This document shows positions 48,102 through 61,200 of a stretch of DNA of 64,000 nt, piece after piece. The notes under the pieces were generated by a model. That model saw only the letters and a list, made by a program, of their open reading frames with translations. It was not told the DNA's origin and made no database searches. The translations under genes and the position numbers were made by a program. This DNA is from Pratylenchus scribneri (Eukaryota > Nematoda > Chromadorea > Rhabditida > Pratylenchidae): NCBI GenBank assembly GCA_030063045.1, contig JAQSEB010000011.1, forward strand, positions 372,001 to 436,000, read 5' to 3'. Within the stretch, counting starts at the first letter, position 1. Each line of letters begins with the position of its first letter.

Positions 48102-50665
48102 TTACGGTGTAATTCGTTTTGGGTCACGTGGGAAAAGGGAAGAAAGTCGAACATTTCCAAGGCCCAAGAAAAGCATTGTGACGCGTTCAAGTCCTTAAAA
48201 ATAGAATATTTTCCAAATAATTCCCAAAAATGTAAAAATTAACCAATTCCTCCTCCGGCATGCGGTGGACAACCATATTTGAATGCGTCCACATAGGCTT
48301 TGATCTTTTCCAAATCAATATTGTGCAACTTTGCTCGTTCCGTCAAAAGTGCAGGGTCATGGACACGTTGGGCACCGGACAGGATTTCCTCACCTAAATA
48401 AAATGTTAAATTAATTTAAAATTATTTTTTTATTTTTAATTGTTTGGATAAACCCAAAATTTTAAATGCCATTAAATTTACGGCATAATTTGAATTAATC
48501 CAATAAAAAAATATTTTTGCACATTCACAAAAGGACTAAATGGAGAAATCCGTCAAATTCAGTCCAAACCCGAATGTGCCAATTTTGTTGGATATTTCAT
48601 TAATTTTTGGCCAACCTCGCATGAACATATCATAGCTGTTTGAGTATTTCTCATCTTTGGGATCCGGCATAGTGTAGAACGGACGAACGGCAAGTGGGAA
48701 TTTGTCGAGCACGTAAAAATCGGTTTGATGGCGTTCTCGCACAATTCGGCCCAACAATTTCTCATTTGGGGTGCTCAAATCCTAAAAAAAAGGTTTTGGT
48801 TAAAAACTCAAGGATTTGGAAGTATCTTGGCGCCGTTTAAAATAACTCATCAGGGACTGAACCAATTTTAATGATTTCGTTATCAAATTAAAGAGAAGAC
48901 TTTTGGCTATCAATTAATAATAATTTTATTTAAAATTGGTTCGGAAATGTTGGAATGGTGCCAAAAAACCATTAAAAATGACCTTTACCATGGATTTGCG
49001 AAATTTTCGAAGGTTTTTTGGCCATAACTTAATCAAATCTGAACCAATTTAAATAAAATTAATATCAAATGATAGCCAAAAGTCTTCTCTTTAATTTGAT
49101 ATTAAAAACATACAAATTGGCTCGGAACTTTATTAGTTATTTAAAGGATGCCAATTTGAGTCGATCACCCCTCTTTTAATTAACCTCTTCATCGCCTTGT
49201 TCAACACCGGCCTCACGTAACATTGCCACTGCTTGGGGATATCTTTAAGGTAAATAAATTATTAATTTTGATATTTGAATTTTGGACTAAACTGCAAAAT
49301 GAATGGTTTTTCCGTGTAGAGGAATGGCTCGCTGTGATATTGGCGGCGAATGGTCTCAATTTCGGTTGAATATTCCGATTGGAGTGTTTTGAACAGCTCA
49401 ATGAGCATTTCGGCAATTGTGTTCATCACCTAAAATTAATTGGGTTATTTTACAAATTATTCCCATTTTACCTCATGGTAATGGAATTTGAAGGCCATTT
49501 CCAGGTCAAGGCCCACAAATTCGGTCAAATGTCGGTGGGTGTTACTGTCTTCGGCACGAAAAACGGCACCAATTGTGAATACACGGTCAAAGTCGCCGGC
49601 AATGGCCATTTGTTTGTACAATTGTGGCGATTGGGCCAAATAGGCTGATCCCTTGAAATAGCTGACCTAAAAAATTGTAATTAATTTTTAATTATTGTTT
49701 TTGGAAATAACCTCAAAAACGTTGGCGCCTCCTTCGCTGGCAGCCGAAATAATTTTGGGCGTGTGAATTTCGGTGAAACCCCTTTTGGACAATGCCGAAC
49801 GAAATGTGTCGCAAATGCCTGCCTGAACCCGAAATATTGCTTGGCTGGTTGGAGTGCGCAAATCAAGCACCCTAAAATGCATCTTAGTTTCATTTCCATG
49901 AATTTAATCCAATTGTTAATTTAGAACTTAAATTTTCAACCCGAAACGGGACAATTCATTTGGAAAATTTAGGTCTCTGGTTCGAACCCACTTCGAGACA
50001 AATATTTTTTTCCGCGTTCTTTTATTCATAGTATTTTTCACCCAAAAAAACCCCGAATTTGACCGACCTATTATCAAGTCGAGTGTCCAGCTTGACCACG
50101 GCCAATCCCTCGTCCTGATTTTGCTCTGGCCGTGAAGCATCCTCAATTTGCAGGGGAAGTCGGGGTTCGGCGGCAGAAACGATGAACAATTTTTGTATTC
50201 GAATTTCCACATCACTTTGGCTGCAACTCGAAACGGGCGAAGGTGTTTTGGCCACAGTGCCGAAAACATCCACAATCGATTCCTGAAAAAATTCGATTAA
50301 ATTAATCAAATTAGTTTTTTTATAAACCTTTGAAATGTTTTGAGTAAATTTGACGAATTGTTTGCTGATTTCTGGCCCAACAAACATTACTCCTTGAACA
50401 CTGTGAATTCGCTGGCGAATACAGGCGAAACAATTTTTGCCTTTTCCGCGTGAATCATGCAATCGACCTCGAATCCAAACCTTCAAATTCGGAATTAATT
50501 CACTAAATAATTTGTTAGTTAAACCTGAAGTCCATCCATTTTGGCATCAATTTTGCCAATCTCAACAAATTGCACATCTTCGCGTTTTTCCGAGGATTGA
50601 ACCAGTCCATAGGAACCATAATTACCGGCTGAAACATCTTCTGCTGCTTGTTGTTGTTCAGTCAT
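48102..50665 (-). CDS. Aspartyl-tRNA synthetase, cytosolic
   Basis: Multi-exon minus-strand gene with a start at 50665 ([14 protein letters not shown]). The N-terminal anticodon-binding OB fold reads [18 protein letters not shown] and [19 protein letters not shown]. The class II core has motif 1 around [18 protein letters not shown], then [18 protein letters not shown] and [19 protein letters not shown]. Motif 2 is [15 protein letters not shown] and motif 3 is [20 protein letters not shown]. The protein ends [13 protein letters not shown] ([10 protein letters not shown]) at 48102. FRAE and GxGLER are the ATP-binding signatures, and the sequence follows the eukaryotic cytosolic AspRS pattern. 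It charges tRNA-Asp in the cytoplasm, usually within the multisynthetase complex. The intron at 48782-49184 carries a foldback element. Confidence 0.96.
48855..49135. mobile_element. Foldback element in AspRS intron
   Basis: Imperfect inverted repeats of about 90 bases share AAATTAAAGAGAAGACTTTT and AATTGGTTC-type ends, around a short centre with TGGTGCCAAAAAACC. No coding capacity. MITE-like. Confidence 0.75.
49965..50015 (+). repeat. tRNA-like 3' half in AspRS intron
   Basis: TTTAGGTCTCTGGTTCGAAC and a few further bases give a B-box-like T-arm followed by a T-rich tract. It closely parallels the fragment at 45672-45745. Confidence 0.4.
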
Positions 50666-51107
50666 TTTAAAAGGATAATTTGTAAATTTTCTAAAAATTA
50701 ATTTTAAAAATTGAATGCAAAAATATGTAAGCGATTTTATTTATTTTAAGAAGAGGCTTATTAACGCTTAATTTGAAAATTTTAAATGATGATGAAATAT
50801 TCGACATAATATGAAGATTTGAAGAAAGGCAAAGGCGAAGGATGATGCAAATTTTTTCATCCTCTCATCAAGTTCTTTTAAAAACCTATTGTTTTTTTTT
50901 GCTTTAAAAAATTTGAAAAATTATTTATTAAAAGCGTGAAAAAATCGATGGAAATCATTCATAAATTCCTAATCGAGCAGCGCGAAATTATTATTATTTT
51001 TCTAATAATTTTTATCGAAAGAAGAACTAAATTTAATTTGATTTTTTTTCTTGACCAAATAAATTAATTAAAAAACAATTCAATTCCAGAGATATTCATT
51101 CAACAAA
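50666..51107. promoter_or_regulatory. Divergent intergenic region
   Basis: Between the divergent AspRS and BRMS1-like genes. AT-rich, no specific element recognised. AATTCCAG at about 51082-51089 could be the trans-splice acceptor of the downstream gene. Confidence 0.4.
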
Positions 51108-52196
51108 ATGATGATGATCGATGAAAGCTTAATTCCTTCAACCAGTAGCTCAATTTCAACAAATCCACCAACGAACAACATTTCAATTTCAAATTCCTCA
51201 AATAATGTTGAACAACAATCGACGACGCAGACCACCGCAAAACAAATGCAAAATTCGGATGAAAATGAACGAAAACGGGAAGAATGCTTGATGAGGGTTT
51301 TGCAGAAGGAAAGCCGCTTTGAAAAGCTGAAACCCAAATGTCACAAAGCGAAACAAGATTTGGTTAGTTTTTAGATAAAAAGAATTCAGACTAGAATAAA
51401 AAAATGATGACTAAAAGAATAAAATTAAAATAATAAATTCACATCTTTTCGCTTTTAATTGATCAAATCAAAATATTTTCACAAAAGTTACTAAAATCAT
51501 TAAATTTAAGTTTGACAAGTTCCAAGAGGCCATTCTCAATCGCCGATGCGACATTTTCCAGAGGAGAAAGCAACAATTGGATGCGGAATTCGATGTTCGA
51601 AGAAAGGTTTTCGAAAATTTTATTATTTTGTGATTTATAATTTAATTTTAGTCAATTCAATCAAATCGAAAAATTCGAATGGAAATGTTGGCCAGAAGGC
51701 AGGAAGGTCAACGACAAATTGTTCTGGACAATTTTGAATACGAAAAAATGCAAGTGAAAAGACAAATTGGTGATCAGATTGAGGAAAAATTGAGGGCCAT
51801 CGACGAGGAAGAACGCCGGTTGGAAGGTTTAAAATTTAATATTAATTAGAATTTAATTTATTTATTAATTTTGTAGCAAATCTTTCGGAACATTTGTCCG
51901 CCACTTCATCCGCCAATCCAACTGGGAATGCATCGAAAATTGCCAAATTTCAATTGGAGAGGCCAACAACCAACAAAAATGCCAAGGAAAATGGAAAAGC
52001 CGAAAATGGCAGAAGGAAAAGGAAAGCACCAATAGAAGAGGAAGAAGAAGAAGAGGCGGAGAATGGCATCGGAAGGAATGGTGGCAGACTCAAATTATGG
52101 AAGAATGTACCGGTGGTGATCGCAAAATTGCCGGACAAATCCATTCAAGAGGATTTGGAATTGTTTTGTTGTGTGAAGAAAGAAAGAGGAGACTGA
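51108..52196 (+). CDS. BRMS1/Sds3-family protein (Sin3 histone deacetylase complex subunit)
   Basis: Four exons encode about 250 residues. A Ser/Asn/Thr-rich N-terminus leads to a long helical region (CLMRVLQKESRFEKLKP, FQEAILNRRCDIFQRRKQQL, RIRMEMLARRQEGQRQIV, LRAIDEEERRLEA), then a basic/acidic linker (KRKAPIEEEEEEEAENG) and VPVVIAKLPDKSIQEDLEL near the end. The helix layout and the final V-P-x-I-V-x-L-x-x-x-D-I-x-x-D-like motif match the BRMS1/BRMS1L/Sds3 pattern. These proteins scaffold the Sin3-HDAC co-repressor in the nucleus. The C-terminal part after this motif is shorter than in vertebrate BRMS1L. VPS28 follows 358 bases downstream on the same strand. Confidence 0.65.
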
Positions 52197-52553
52197 AATT
52201 GAAATAATAAATTCAAATGAATTAAATTCCAAATGAAGTTCAAAATATGTTTTTTTTGTTTTTCCATAAATATTCAAATAATTATCACAGACATTTTTTA
52301 TCTGTACAAAATATTGAATATTTCAATGCACCACCAAAAATGTTCCTCAATAAGTATTTTTTATTGGACAAATCTACTCAATCTAATACCAAAAATCCAA
52401 TCTCCTGTGTTTTTTCACAAATAAAATTGAAAAATATTCCACAAATTTAACGAATATGTTTTTTTTACTTGATATTTTGGCCAATTTAATTAATTCAAAA
52501 ATTTAAATTATTTTTAGGATTTAATTTTGCGTCCCATTTCAACAAACTCAAAA

Positions 52554-53616
52554 ATGGATTTGAGCCAAGAGGTTTCAATCAATCAATAATTCAATGTAAA
52601 AGATGTGTTCTTCAGGTACGCCTCTATGAAAACAATGCGGAAAGGGACCAAATCGACAATATGTCCGAATTATTTGCAATGATAAATGCACTGGAATGTT
52701 TGGAGAAAGTTTATTCCCGCGACTATGTCTCCTCAAATGAATACACCGCCGAATGCTCAAAATTGCTCGTTCAAATCAAAGTAAAACCACAAAATTGCAT
52801 TATTTTACCCAAAATTTTATTGGAAGGTTGCCCTTCGTCTTTTGCCTGGGACAAGCATCGAAGATTTTGTGCGTCAACATCGAATCCAATGCCCGGCCGC
52901 CCTTCTCCGAATTCGCGAAGATCGACCGATCACAGTTCGAGATGATAAGGTTCATTCATTCATTTCAAAACATTTCAATATTTATTGGATGGGATGGTAT
53001 TTGAAAAAGGTTTTAGTTTAATGGTTTATAATTTACATCTCCAAACCCTATACCCAATCGATTGATCTCATCATGACGCGTCGATTGGTATATAATTTGT
53101 CGTGGTTTGATCAAAAATTACGGTTATTAAACCATTTAAATCATCTTATGGTTTTTGGTTCAAAACTGGATTTAAAATTAGGGGGTTTAGAAAAGGGGCT
53201 TAACCGATCTTTTCGCCATTTTAAATATTTCCCAAATTTATTTTTCAATATATTTTTTCCAGGGAAACCAACTAAAATGCATTGCGGACATTGTTGAGCT
53301 GTTCATCACCTCATTGGACCAACTGAAGCTGAATATCCGTGCGGCGGATGAGCTGTACCCAAATTTGAGTGAATTATTCGTCTCAATCAATGCAATGAGC
53401 ACTTTGCCCGATGAACATGACGCAAAATTGAAAGTCAAAATGTGGTCAGTCCAAATTTAATTTTGATGAGTGAATTATTTAAATATTCATTTTAGGCACG
53501 ACAAATTAAAAGGAATGGCCGCACATGAGGAATTGTCGGATGAGACTGCCCGACAAATGGTTTTTGAATTGGAAACTGCCTACAATGCATTCCAACGATT
53601 TCTCCGTTCCAATTAA
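52554..53616 (+). CDS. vps28: ESCRT-I subunit VPS28
   Basis: Five exons give a complete VPS28. MDLSQE joins VRLYENNAERDQIDNMSELF, ALECLEKVYSRDYVSSNEYT and AECSKLLVQIK. Then come DRPITVRDDKGNQLKCIADI, VELFITSLDQLKLNIRAADE and AHEELSDETARQMVFELETA, ending YNAFQRFLRSN at 53616. The N-terminal half packs in the ESCRT-I core with TSG101 and VPS37. The C-terminal four-helix domain contacts ESCRT-II. It sorts ubiquitinated membrane proteins into multivesicular bodies. Length and motifs are normal, apart from a short N-terminus. One intron (about 52947-53262) is long for this window. Confidence 0.96.
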
Positions 53617-53655
53617 TGATACACAATTTTGACAAAAAATTGTCCCAATTTTATT

Positions 53656-54232
53656 TTATTTTAATTTTTTCAACAAATTATTTGATGTAAATTTATTAAT
53701 AAATATTTCATCTTTTAATCGATTTCTTTTTTGTTTCCCTTCTTTTCCTTCAAATTCGGCATTTTCGGCGAATTTAATTTGAATCCAAATGGAAAAAGTT
53801 GCAATCAATGTTATTGAGCAGCAAATGAGTTGAATTAAAGTTGGCAATGAGACTTGGAAATTGTGGAAATAAAATAATTCGAGCAGTAAAAATGCAATTG
53901 ATGCCAAATTATAGCAAAAATGAAATTGATGAAGTTGGCAAAATTGATGCCGGAAAAGAAGATGGAATTTGAGCAAAAATTGTTGTGAATTGGCAAGCAA
54001 AATTAGATGGAAAAGTAGTGGGAGATCGGTGCATTTTTTCGGGTCTGGAAAATCTTGAAATAAACGATGGTCGAATGATCAAACCTTTTCCGAATATCGA
54101 CATCTGAAATTTAGCTGGATCCGATAAAATCAACCAAGAAGAACCGAATAATTGCATAATTTCGATAACCATCCAACCACGAAAAAGACGACCAACAATT
54201 TGAGGCGATTTCGTGGCCATCGCATCCGTCAT
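53656..54232 (-). CDS. Small four-helix membrane protein
   Basis: Two minus-strand exons join across a 41-base intron at about 54056 (KFQMSIFGK then DPKKCTDLPL). The product is about 178 residues, with hydrophobic segments WMVIEIMQLFGSSWLIL, LLFHLILLANSQQFLLKF, NLASIAFLLLELFYF and LIQLICCSITLIATFSIW, and a lysine-rich C-terminus (GKEGKQKRNRLK) that looks cytoplasmic. Not recognised. It is convergent with VPS28, with stops about 40 bases apart. The splice phase agreement is the main support. Confidence 0.6.
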
Positions 54233-55149
54233 CCCATTTTAATAAATTAATTGCCAGTGAAAAATTTAAGTGGGCTATCTTCGAAAATTCATACTTTTTT
54301 GGCCAAAATTTCCACAAATACTAGAATTTTTTTCTCCATTCCACTTTCCTGCAGTTTAGCTGGATTCATGAATCATGATCTTCGTAAGAAAAATAAAATA
54401 TATCATGTACCGGTTTTCTTCTCTTCCCATTCTTTAATTATTTTTATGATGAATGACAACAATGCGATGAGATGATGAGCAATGAGTCAAATTGCCTAAT
54501 TCCGCAAGTGTCAAAAAATTGATTATTAAAATCTCCATCATTATCATGGAAAGAAAAGGTTGCTTTTCTTTTTTTTTTCTCTCTTCTAATTCTAATGTTT
54601 ATTATTGGATTTACCATTTATTTGCTGGGGCTAGGGGTTGCTTTGCTCCTTTTCGAAAATTGCCGCAAAATCACTTCCATTCACCGGTCAATATCACCAT
54701 TTTATTGGTCGGCTCTGCAGCAATGTTTGGTAGAATTCCAAAGTTTATTCCTCTCCTGCGTCCTCCCCCATGGGTCGCGGTCCAATGTCATCCGCATTTT
54801 TTATTTTTATCAGCCGCAAGCATCTTTTGTCTCTTCCACTCTCCTCTCCCCTCCCTGTATTTTTAACTAACACCAATCAATTTTTCATTCATTTTTTTAA
54901 AATTTAATTACCTATTCAAATATTCCAAATTCCATCGATTTTTTTTATTTTATCTCAAATTTGTGATCACTTAATTGTGATAAATCACAAATAGCTCTTA
55001 ATAACCTACCCAACTTAAAAAGCGAACTTTTTAATTTTCATTTTCATAAACCTATTTTAGCGAATTAAATTTTAAGCTTGATATTTATTTAAAGTTTTTA
55101 AAAAACTTTGGCCAATTTTCCATCAAATTAATCTGACTGAAAATCAAAA
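54233..55149. other. Intergenic, no gene supported
   Basis: A plus-strand open frame at 54492-54870 is hydrophobic but has no splice or family support. The last part is the presumed Rab5 promoter and leader. Confidence 0.4.
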
Positions 55150-56373
55150 ATGGCCAATAGATCTGGCAATAATCCACAGCGTGCAGGCAATGGCGGTCCA
55201 GGAGCTGGTGGTCCTACCAGAACATGCCAATTCAAGGTTTATTAATTCAAAATTAATTATCAAACTTTCACCACAATCGATAAGATTTTTACACAAAAAA
55301 AACCGGCTGAACATGAACATACTTCATTAATAAGTAAATATGAATTTTTGAAACATGATGAATTTAAATAATTTAAATGGATATAAAAACAAAAGAATCA
55401 AAAACCAATAATGCTAAATCTCATTATTAATTTTTCCAAACAGCTTGTACTGCTTGGCGAATCTGCAGTTGGCAAATCATCGTTGGTGTTGCGATTTGTG
55501 AAGGGCCAATTCCACGAATACCAAGAATCGACCATCGGCGCCGCTTTCCTCACTCAAACAATTTGCCTGGACGAGGCCACCGTCAAATTCGAAATCTGGG
55601 ACACCGCCGGCCAAGAACGGTACCATTCTCTGGCTCCAATGTATTATCGAGGTGCACAGGCCGCCATCGTCGTTTATGATATCACAAATCAGGTTTGAAA
55701 ATGGCCAAAAACCTTAAAATAACCCAAAAACCTTAAGATGGTCAAACAAGAAACCTTAAGATGTCTCAAATCCTAAAGATTGTAGAAAATCTCAAGAAAA
55801 ATAGATATATATTTTTTTTCATTATTTATTACATTACATTTCGGTTAATCATTATACGGAAAGGTGAAAAATTAACCCAAATTTTCACATCATATTTCCA
55901 TAAAAATTGATAATTAATTAAGGAATCATTCGCCAAAGCAAAGAATTGGGTCCGTGAATTGCAACGTCAAGCATCGCCAACAATTGTGATCGCATTGGCC
56001 GGCAACAAAGCGGATATGGCGGCAAAAAGAGTTGTGGAATATGAGGAGGCGCAGGCATATGCCGAGGACAATGGCCTACTTTTTATGGAGACATCCGCAA
56101 AATCATCGATGAATGTCAACGACATTTTCCTCGCAATCGGTTATTTATTTTTAAATTATTTGGGATTTATAGAAGGGAAATTGAAGGAAAATTTAGCATC
56201 AAAAAAATTTCAAATATTTAAATTAATTCATTTTTGGCTCATTTTCAGCGAAAAAACTGCCAAAGACGGAAGGCGGTGGTGGACCGGCCGGAAGTGGACG
56301 CGAGCGAGGGATCAATTTGAACGAAGGAGAGACACAAACCGGGCGACGGTCTTGCTGTGGCGGCGGCAATTGA
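55150..56373 (+). CDS. rab5: Rab5 GTPase
   Basis: Four exons (55150-55236, 55444-55692, 55923-56139, 56249-56373) encode a complete Rab5: MANRSGNN start, P-loop GESAVGKSS, effector region [40 protein letters not shown] and ETSAKSS, and the C-terminus RRSCCGGGN with a double cysteine for geranylgeranylation. The [10 protein letters not shown] switch I sequence is diagnostic of Rab5. It controls homotypic early-endosome fusion and endocytic entry. It is functionally linked to VPS28 nearby only in a general way, through the endosomal pathway. Confidence 0.97.
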
Positions 56374-56943
56374 GGAGGGAATATTGTGGCGAAAATGGAC
56401 GAATTATTGGCACAAACAAATACATTCATTGACGACTGACTTTATCTCCCTCCACGCTCCACCCCATTTTTCCACCTCTTGACTATGGAACCCCACACCA
56501 CACATTCATTTTGACTCTTTTTGTGTACCCTCGAAAATGAATTCACCCAAATGAAAATATTCTAATTAATTCAATATTATTTCATTTATTCAATTTCGCA
56601 TTATTTTAAATAAATTCAGCAAAATGGTTCCTCCTGGTTAAATTTTGGGAAAATCATCTGTGGATTATAAAAAATAGTAAATTATGTAAAATTAAATACA
56701 ATTGGAAATAAAAATTTTTGTTAGTAATTTTCTTTAAAATTTATAGGATTTCCATTTTCCCTCCTCTATAGCTATGCCAAATTCGCTTTTATTTTAATGC
56801 CGACTTGAATTTGACAAAAATTGGAAATGTCAGCAGAGAAATTGAATGGATTTACCAAATTCCGGTTTAAGGATTCATGTGGATGCCTTTTGTATTTGGA
56901 GGGAAAAAGCTAAGAATTGGCACATCCAAATTTGTGTTTTTCC
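56374..56943. other. Rab5 3' flank, no gene seen
   Basis: AT-rich 3' untranslated and intergenic sequence up to the minisatellite. No exon recognised. Confidence 0.5.
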
Positions 56944-58245
56944 CTTCCGGAAAATGTTCGCCAAGTTTTATTTCTTTCCGGAAAATGTTCGCCAAGTTTT
57001 AATTCTTTCCGGAAAATGTTCGCCAAGTTTTATTTCTTTCCGGAAAATGTTCGCCAAGTTTTAACTCTCCGGAAAATGTTCGCCAAGTTTTAATTCTTTC
57101 CGGAAAATGTTCGCCAAGTTTTAACTCTCCGGAAAATGTTCGCCAAGTTTTAATTCTTTCCGGAAAATGTTCGCCAAGTTTTATTTCTTTCCGGAAAATG
57201 TTCGCCAAGTTTTATTTCTTTCCGGAAAATGTTCGCCAAGTTTTAATTCTTTCCGGAAAATGTTCGCCAAGTTTTAATTCTTTCCGGAAAATGTTCGCCA
57301 AGTTTTATTTCTTTCCGGAAAATGTTCGCCAAGTTTTATTTCTTTCCGGAAAATGTTCGCCAAGTTTTAATTCTTTCCGGAAAATGTTCACCAAGTTTTA
57401 ATTCTTTCCGGAAAATGTTCGCCAAGTTTTAATTCTTTCCGGAAAATGTTCGCCAAGTTTTAATTCTTTCCGGAAAATGTTCGCCAAGTTTTAATTCTTT
57501 CCGGAAAATGTTCGCCAAGTTTTAACTCTTTCCGGAAAATGTTCGCCAAGTTTTAATTCTTTCCGGAAAATGTTCGCCAAGTTTTAATTCTTTCCGGAAA
57601 ATGTTCGCCAAGTTTTATTTCTTTCCGGAAAATGTTCGCCAAGTTTTAATTCTTTCCGGAAAATGTTCGCCAAGTTTTATTTCTTTCCGGAAAATGTTCG
57701 CCAAGTTTTATTTCTTTCCGGAAAATGTTCGCCAAGTTTTAATTCTTTCCGGAAAATGTTCGCCAAGTTTTAATTCTTTCCGGAAAATGTTTGTCAAGTT
57801 TTATTTCTTTCCAGAAAATGTTTGTCAAGTTTTATTTCTTTCCAGAAAATGTTCGCCAAGTTTTATTTCTTTCCAGAAAATGTTCGCCAAGTTTTAATTC
57901 TTTCCGGAAAATGTTTGTCAAGTTTTATTTCTTTCCAGAAAATGTTCGCCAAGTTTTATTTCTTTCCAGAAAATGTTCGCCAAGTTTTATTTCTTTCCAG
58001 AAAATGTTCGCCAAGTTTTAATTCTTTCCGGAAAATGTTTGTCAAGTTTTATTTCTTTCCAGAAAATGTTCGCCAAGTTTTATGTTCACCAAGTTTTAAT
58101 TCTTTCCGGAAAATGTTTGTCAAGTTTTATTTCTTTCCAGAAAATGTTCGCCAAGTTTTATTTCTTTCCAGAAAATGTTCGCCAAGTTTTAATTCTTTCC
58201 GGAAAATGTTTGTCAAGTTTTATTTCTTTCCAGAAAATGTTCGTC
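56944..58245. repeat. Minisatellite array, 31-base unit (GTTCGCCAAG family)
   Basis: About 42 copies of CCGGAAAATGTTCGCCAAGT plus TTTA(A/T)TTCTTT. Variant types cluster: five-base-shorter units with AACTCTCCGG near 57065-57130, and CCAGAAAATG/TTTGTCAAG types after 57785 in a repeating order. One truncated junction lies near 58080. Confidence 0.97.
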
Positions 58246-61200
58246 TACAATTGTTTTTTCTCTTCCGATTTCCCCCTATAAATTTGTGCCCAATTATTTG
58301 CTAATTCCTTCCATCTAAATAATAAGCATAAAATACAACAAATTTATACAATATTCAATCAATGAATTTTTTTGGCATCATTCCTAGTATATATAATATT
58401 TTCATCATCCAAATTCATCTTTAGTTTGGCTGCCGGATGAGGGAAACAATGGGAACCAACAAATGGAAGGGGAGGAAGGGGGAACATTGTGCCATCAACC
58501 GAGTTTGGCCCATTCCATTTTCTTCATTTTTAAAGTAGAAAAATTCACAACTCAATAGAATAGCCGGCTGCCTGTGGACAAGAGTGAAAACTGCAAATTG
58601 TAGATGGATGGATGTGGCCAAGTGCATTCGTCCATCCAAACAAGGATGGATGGATTCCCCTTCCATTTTCCCTTCTCTTTCTTTGACTTTATTCCCCCCC
58701 CCCCCCCCCCCCTTTTGACCATTCCCAGAGACTAAAAGCATTGGCCAAAAGGGGTAAAATGCTGTTGAGAAGGCCACAGCAATGAAAATAGTGAATGGAT
58801 GGAATTGAGGAAGGAGCATGCCTTTGCATTCGCATCATAAAGAAGACCAAGCAGCAATGCGGGGCACTAGGGTAATTTGGGCCGACCTAGACCTGTGAAT
58901 AAAAATGGAGAATAAACCAATGGCGAAGTAAATCCGCTCCAATTCTTTTCCTCATTTGCATCCAAATTTTATGATTAGCCCGCGCAAATTTTTGCAGAAC
59001 AAAAATAGGAAAATATTGATTTAAATAATTTACATATTTATTTAAGGTTTAACCAACAAACAAAATACTTTCTCCCCTTCAATTTTTTTCAAAAATGTGA
59101 AAAATGAAAAATTTTTCCCTTATTTGAATATTTGCTGCTGGCACTGAGCCAACACCCAAAATCCATTTTTCCCCGATTTCGCGCACCACTGAATTCCAAA
59201 TCCGTATGAATATTCCTTCCAATATTCCACTCATCAAATTATGCCCCCCAGCCCCATCATCCATTCACATTCCCTTGTCAAAATTCTTTGTTTTTGTTTA
59301 CCGGCATTCAGTTTTGAATAAATTAATTGTCATAACACATAAAAAATTTTAGGATAATAAAAATTGGAAGGATTAAAATAAAATTGAATTATTGCCCATG
59401 GAAATGTGCATTTTTTGTTTGCATTTTCAATTTGGAATCATTGATATGCCTTTGGGCAAAACGTTAAACTGTCGAATTAAAGGGGAATGCATGGATTATT
59501 CTCGAGGGAATAAAATAAATTCCCCCTTTCCTCCAAATGACATTGTCAACATCCACCAAATCCAATCCAAAGTCAATTCTCCTCCCACCCTTCCATTTTA
59601 TTTATTTATTTATTCCTCCCATTCAATCGTCGATCCACTCAATCCGTAGCAACCACTTTCCAATCCAATCGAAAATGCGATGGAGAGAATGATTGGATGG
59701 ATTGGCGAACGAAGTCGAGGGGATTTACGGCGGAATGGAATTATTATTTACAATAGAAGGTGGAAATGTGCATCAAATTTTCATGGGAAATTGTTAACAA
59801 TTTTTTCATTTTTTGCTGATTTTATCAGTCAGCCAGAATATTGGGTCATCTTTTCCGGTTTGCTATTTTCTCGCGCACAACCAACCAAATAAAATACTAT
59901 TTTTATTTCTATGATTCATTCGATCGACTGCCCCTCTAAAACAAATTCGCCTCGGGCGGACCAAAGTCCTTCCATGGTCTCCCCCTTCTAAATAAAATCA
60001 TTTTATTCAGCATTGAAGGTTGTGTTCGAGTCGCGTTCATTCGCCAATAGGGTAATAATGTAGAGGACCGGTTGGAGCATTCATTCATTCTTGCGATTAA
60101 TGCGCCAAATATGGGCGCAGCACCTTAAAATATGATTTTTTAAAGCCAGGCTTATTTTTAAGACACCCTTTTAAACCAAATATTCAATATTCTTCCGCTA
60201 TTCATCAGCCGCTTTGAATTATTTATTTTTACCAACGTGGCTACATAGAAATAAAGCCTTTTGGGGCTCAAAAAACCGTGGGTTGGGACACAATGGTCCC
60301 ATCGACTTATTTTTATCCCACCCCAAACCATCATCAAATTTTTTATGGACGAATAATTATTTTTTCGAGGAGGTGTTGATGGCCAATTGGCAGCCAGAAA
60401 TGATGATTGATGACGGCTTTTTAGGGCCAATATGCTAGAAAAGTGTGCACACTTATCATCATCGAATCGACACAATAAGCGAGTATCGCATTTCACCGTC
60501 TTCCCCATTTTTCCTAGCCAAAATGTCCGTCATCCATCCGCATATTGTTTGATGGAGCTATTTGTGCCCCCTCCCCCCCCCCCCCCCCCCCAAATTCTGC
60601 CAACAAATATCCCTCATTTTTTCACGGCATTTGTCCTCGGTTTTTTGGGAGTAAAAATAATTTCTTCCTCCTCAAAAATTTGTCCAAATTCCTTCCAAAA
60701 AATCCTCATTCCCTCTCAAATCAACTCATCATCATCATTTTCAACACTATTTTATAAACTTTCTTCCCCGAATTCAACAATTGACACCTGCTTCTACGGC
60801 TATAAAAATCATTTTCCATCAACCCATCATATTTTGCTAAATTTTTCTATTTCAATCGGTTTAAAAAACGAATTTTTATTCGTACAAAAGATAAAATTCC
60901 TTTGAATCAAATTTTACTCAAACTCAATGGAAAAGGGTCCTTTAAAGAAATTCAAAATACTAGAAAATAAAAAATTGACGTTATGTATTAATTTTGGATA
61001 AAATATCCAAATATTCTCTGAAATTAAAATCGGCTAAATTTGACTAAATTTTCGATTAAATTTGACTAAAATTTCAGTTATTTATCAGTTGAAGTGAGGC
61101 AATACTTTAACTCACATTAACCGTCGATTAGCTCAATTTTGACTCAAAATTAACTGAAAATTGAGTCAATTCAGGTGGATGAAAAAATACGGTAGTCAGA

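Noticed and set aside
53073..53297. Open frame inside a VPS28 intron
   Set aside because: The VPS28 exons on both sides join correctly without it, and its 3' part is only the read-in of the next exon in another frame.
54492..54870. Hydrophobic plus-strand open frame of 124 residues
   Set aside because: T-rich composition explains the hydrophobicity. No start context, family match or splice support.
56846..58304. Repeat-protein-like open frames (PENVRQVL...SGKCSPSF)
   Set aside because: They are translations of the 31-base minisatellite. Frame changes with each unit type and there is no gene context.
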